A stretch of DNA of 64,000 bases from Pollenia angustigena (taxonomy: Eukaryota; Arthropoda; Insecta; Diptera; Polleniidae). The stretch spans positions 91,895,285-91,959,284 of the forward strand of contig OV884056.1 in NCBI GenBank assembly GCA_930367215.1, given 5' to 3'. Numbering within the stretch: position 1 is the first letter of the stretch; each line of letters opens with the position of its first letter. Shown here in pieces: positions 63,705-64,000 of the stretch. The notes beneath the pieces were generated by a model, which was given only the letters and a program-made list of their open reading frames with translations, had not been told where the DNA came from and made no database searches. Position numbers and translations under genes: made by a program.

Positions 63705-63845
63705 TTGAACTATTTATGGTTTTTAATCCAAATTTTTAATATTTTTTAATTAGGCTTAAGTTCATGAAATTTAATTTTTATTAAATTATTTTTGTGAAGA
63801 AAGGAATTTTACAACATGAAAATTAATTAAAATTCAAAAAGCAAC
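63705..63845 (+). repeat. Repeat shared with 42355-42495
   Basis: AACTATTTATGGTTTTTAAT, TTAATTAGGCTTAAGTTCA and TGAAGAAAGGAATTTTACAA match 42355-42495 in the same orientation. It may be the body of the SINE-like repeat whose tRNA-like head is at 42515-42600, but no head is visible here. Confidence 0.6.
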
Positions 63846-64000
63846 CTTTAAATTTTTAAATTGTTCTCCTATAAAACTAAGCACGCAGACTTAAGCACTT
63901 TTTGCCATAGAATTAATTCACAGCCAACAGCATTTATATAAAACCAAAAAAGTTAAATTATTCAAACAAATTATTACAAAATAATTATGTTAAAATTACA

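Noticed and set aside
1..64000. CRISPR array, bacterial operon or phage content
   Set aside because: No regularly spaced direct repeats with unique spacers, no Shine-Dalgarno-led gene series; all content is of eukaryotic transposon type.

Overview
This looks like about 64 kb of nuclear DNA from a higher fly (Brachycera). It is very AT-rich, it has no bacterial-style operons, and almost everything readable is a transposon relic. The dipteran assignment rests on mini-me-like elements with CCAG/GTCT microsatellite cores, rosa-like (DD41D) mariners, ATGT microsatellites and large numbers of short hAT and PIF/Harbinger-like elements. I could not name the species. The best candidate for host coding sequence is one 165-nt exon on the + strand (37540-37704) with good splice signals at both ends. 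The window therefore probably lies in the introns of a long host gene, or in intergenic DNA, filled with mobile elements. Layout: 1-2330 is a minus-strand mariner transposase start, split by a TAA-target MITE and followed by a hAT element. 3500-5020 holds four small inverted-repeat elements, including two 140-bp hairpins in opposite orientation. 5357-7192 is a dead rosa-like mariner carrying a 246-bp hAT MITE, then a mini-me-like element. 7757-10568 is a second 246-bp MITE holding a 2.56-kb hAT, which itself holds three smaller elements. 10764-11671 is a hAT with the end of its transposase still readable. 12766-13667 has another mini-me-like and another mariner copy. 14053-21125 is an RNase H domain of a non-LTR retrotransposon cut by a 6.6-kb TIR element with a perfect 9-bp target duplication; that element is packed with nested insertions, among them a two-gene PIF/Harbinger relic. 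24277-28946 holds a hAT with transposase remains, two different reverse transcriptases facing each other, a mariner end and further MITEs. 30492-33921 holds a Tc1 relic cut by a MITE, another rosa-like mariner and two adjacent copies of one MITE. 37540-37704 is the host-like exon. 39035-44316 holds a Harbinger-like element with a MADF-like gene start, an element carrying five copies of a TTAA palindrome, a mariner scrap, tRNA-derived SINE sequence and MITEs. 45840-54243 holds a Helitron helicase piece and at least seven TIR elements. 54977-62418 holds the second copy of the hAT seen at 1131, two pogo-like elements and a Helitron helicase fragment with a 254-codon open frame. 63050-63425 is another mariner relic and the edge of a further element. 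No complete, working transposase is visible: every coding relic has stops, frameshifts, deletions or lost catalytic residues. What stands out is how exact the insertion footprints still are (many perfect 8-bp, 9-bp and TWA target duplications, several nested three deep). The second striking point is that nearly every TIR element, whatever its superfamily, is filled near its ends with many copies of its own private short word (for example ACTTGCAAG, CGATATCG, AACGCGT, GAAATAA-TCCCC, ATAATTCGTAA). All repeats and target duplications were found by eye, so borders may be off by a few bases where marked approximate.
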